DNA from: Fidelibacterota bacterium
GTDB taxonomy: Bacteria > Marinisomatota > Marinisomatia > Marinisomatales > UBA1611
Assembly: GCA_002718285.1 (NCBI GenBank)
Contig: PBAR01000001.1
Coordinates: 217,304 to 241,251, forward strand
Length of the DNA stretch: 23,948 nucleotides
Direction: 5' to 3'
The position numbers and the translations under genes were made by a program. Positions within the stretch are counted from its first letter, which is position 1. Each line of letters opens with the position of its first letter. The notes beneath the pieces are model-generated. The model was not told the DNA's origin. It worked only from the letters and a program-made list of their open reading frames with translations, and made no database searches. Shown here in pieces: positions 23,639 through 23,948 of the stretch.

Positions 23639-23948
23639 TGGCGACTTCATTAAAACAAATACAAGTTCAGAAACAAAAACTGGCTCCTAAACAGGTTTTG
23701 CAAGCTCGATTATTACAATTAAATACAGTTAATCTTGAACAAACTATCATCAAAGAGTTAGAACAAAATCCTTTACTTGAACAAGTGGAGACTGATATAC
23801 CAATAGAGTCTGAAAAAGAAGAAGCTGTTAATGATATTGATGTTTCTTCAGAGGATATGTATAGTGATGAGACTGCATATTATTTTCAGCAGGAAAAAAA
23901 GGAAATGCCATTACCCGATCGAAATACGTTGATAGAAAATGTTATTGA
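23638..23948 (+). CDS. rpoN: RNA polymerase sigma-54 factor, N-terminal part
   Basis: Partial: 103 codons from ATG 23638 to the window end. The visible part is the Gln- and Leu-rich activator-interacting region I (SLKQIQVQKQKLAPKQVLQA, then LLQLNTVNLEQTIIKELEQN followed by PLLE). This pattern is specific to sigma-54, which needs an AAA+ enhancer-binding activator to start transcription at -24/-12 promoters. An acidic linker follows (about residues 52-85, many E/D). Sitting directly after lptB is the conserved order seen in many Gram-negative bacteria. The core-binding and DNA-binding domains lie outside the window. Confidence 0.95.
   Translation, partial: MATSLKQIQVQKQKLAPKQVLQARLLQLNTVNLEQTIIKELEQNPLLEQVETDIPIESEKEEAVNDIDVSSEDMYSDETAYYFQQEKKEMPLPDRNTLIENVI

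Noticed and set aside
1..23948. CRISPR arrays, transposons, phage genes, tRNA or rRNA genes
   Set aside because: No regularly spaced repeats, transposase or integrase motifs, terminal inverted repeats or RNA cloverleaf segments were seen in the intergenic sequence.

Overview
This is an AT-rich, densely packed bacterial chromosome segment, apparently from a Gram-negative bacterium with an outer membrane and Kdo-type lipopolysaccharide. Several genes point to the Fibrobacterota-Chlorobiota-Bacteroidota (FCB) superphylum. These are a Bacteroidota-like valyl-tRNA synthetase, a giant DUF2723 membrane glycosyltransferase, a DUF4835/PorD-like exported protein, and a tandem MacB-type permease pair. 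A relative such as Marinimicrobia (SAR406) would fit, but that placement is inference. Many starts are GTG or TTG, and Shine-Dalgarno sequences are mostly weak or absent.

Layout. (1) 1-365, minus strand: the start of a TrpG/PabA-type glutamine amidotransferase, diverging from the next block. (2) 503-6578: valS, an exported DUF4139 protein and recG. (3) 6579-6986: the only long gap, which holds what looks like a decayed small membrane-protein gene. (4) 6987-10995: the DUF2723 glycosyltransferase and a family-2 glycosyltransferase, meeting a minus-strand DUF4835 gene tail to tail with a 31-bp overlap. (5) 11898-13316: cca, divergent from DUF4835. (6) 13370-19230: a complete tripartite efflux operon of TolC-like channel, MacA-like adaptor, MacB-like ATPase and two consecutive MacB-like permeases. 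(7) 19385-23948: the conserved LPS block kdsB - pyrG - [kdsA remnant] - kdsC - lptC - lptB - rpoN (cut by the window edge).

How the genes work together. Block 7 would make CMP-Kdo and move LPS across the periplasm: KdsC and KdsB finish Kdo synthesis, and LptB and LptC power and bridge transport. The kdsA slot between pyrG and kdsC holds only a 31-codon ORF. Its first 23 codons match the KdsA N-terminus through the Ala-Gly-Pro-Cys motif, and its stop is still coupled to kdsC. Nearly the whole Kdo-8-phosphate synthase gene is therefore missing here, by a real deletion or an assembly collapse. This is the most unusual observation in the window. lptA is also absent from its usual place between lptC and lptB.

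Most of the window is conserved housekeeping and envelope biology. I saw no CRISPR array, transposase, phage gene, rRNA or tRNA gene, and no clear new defence or biosynthetic system.
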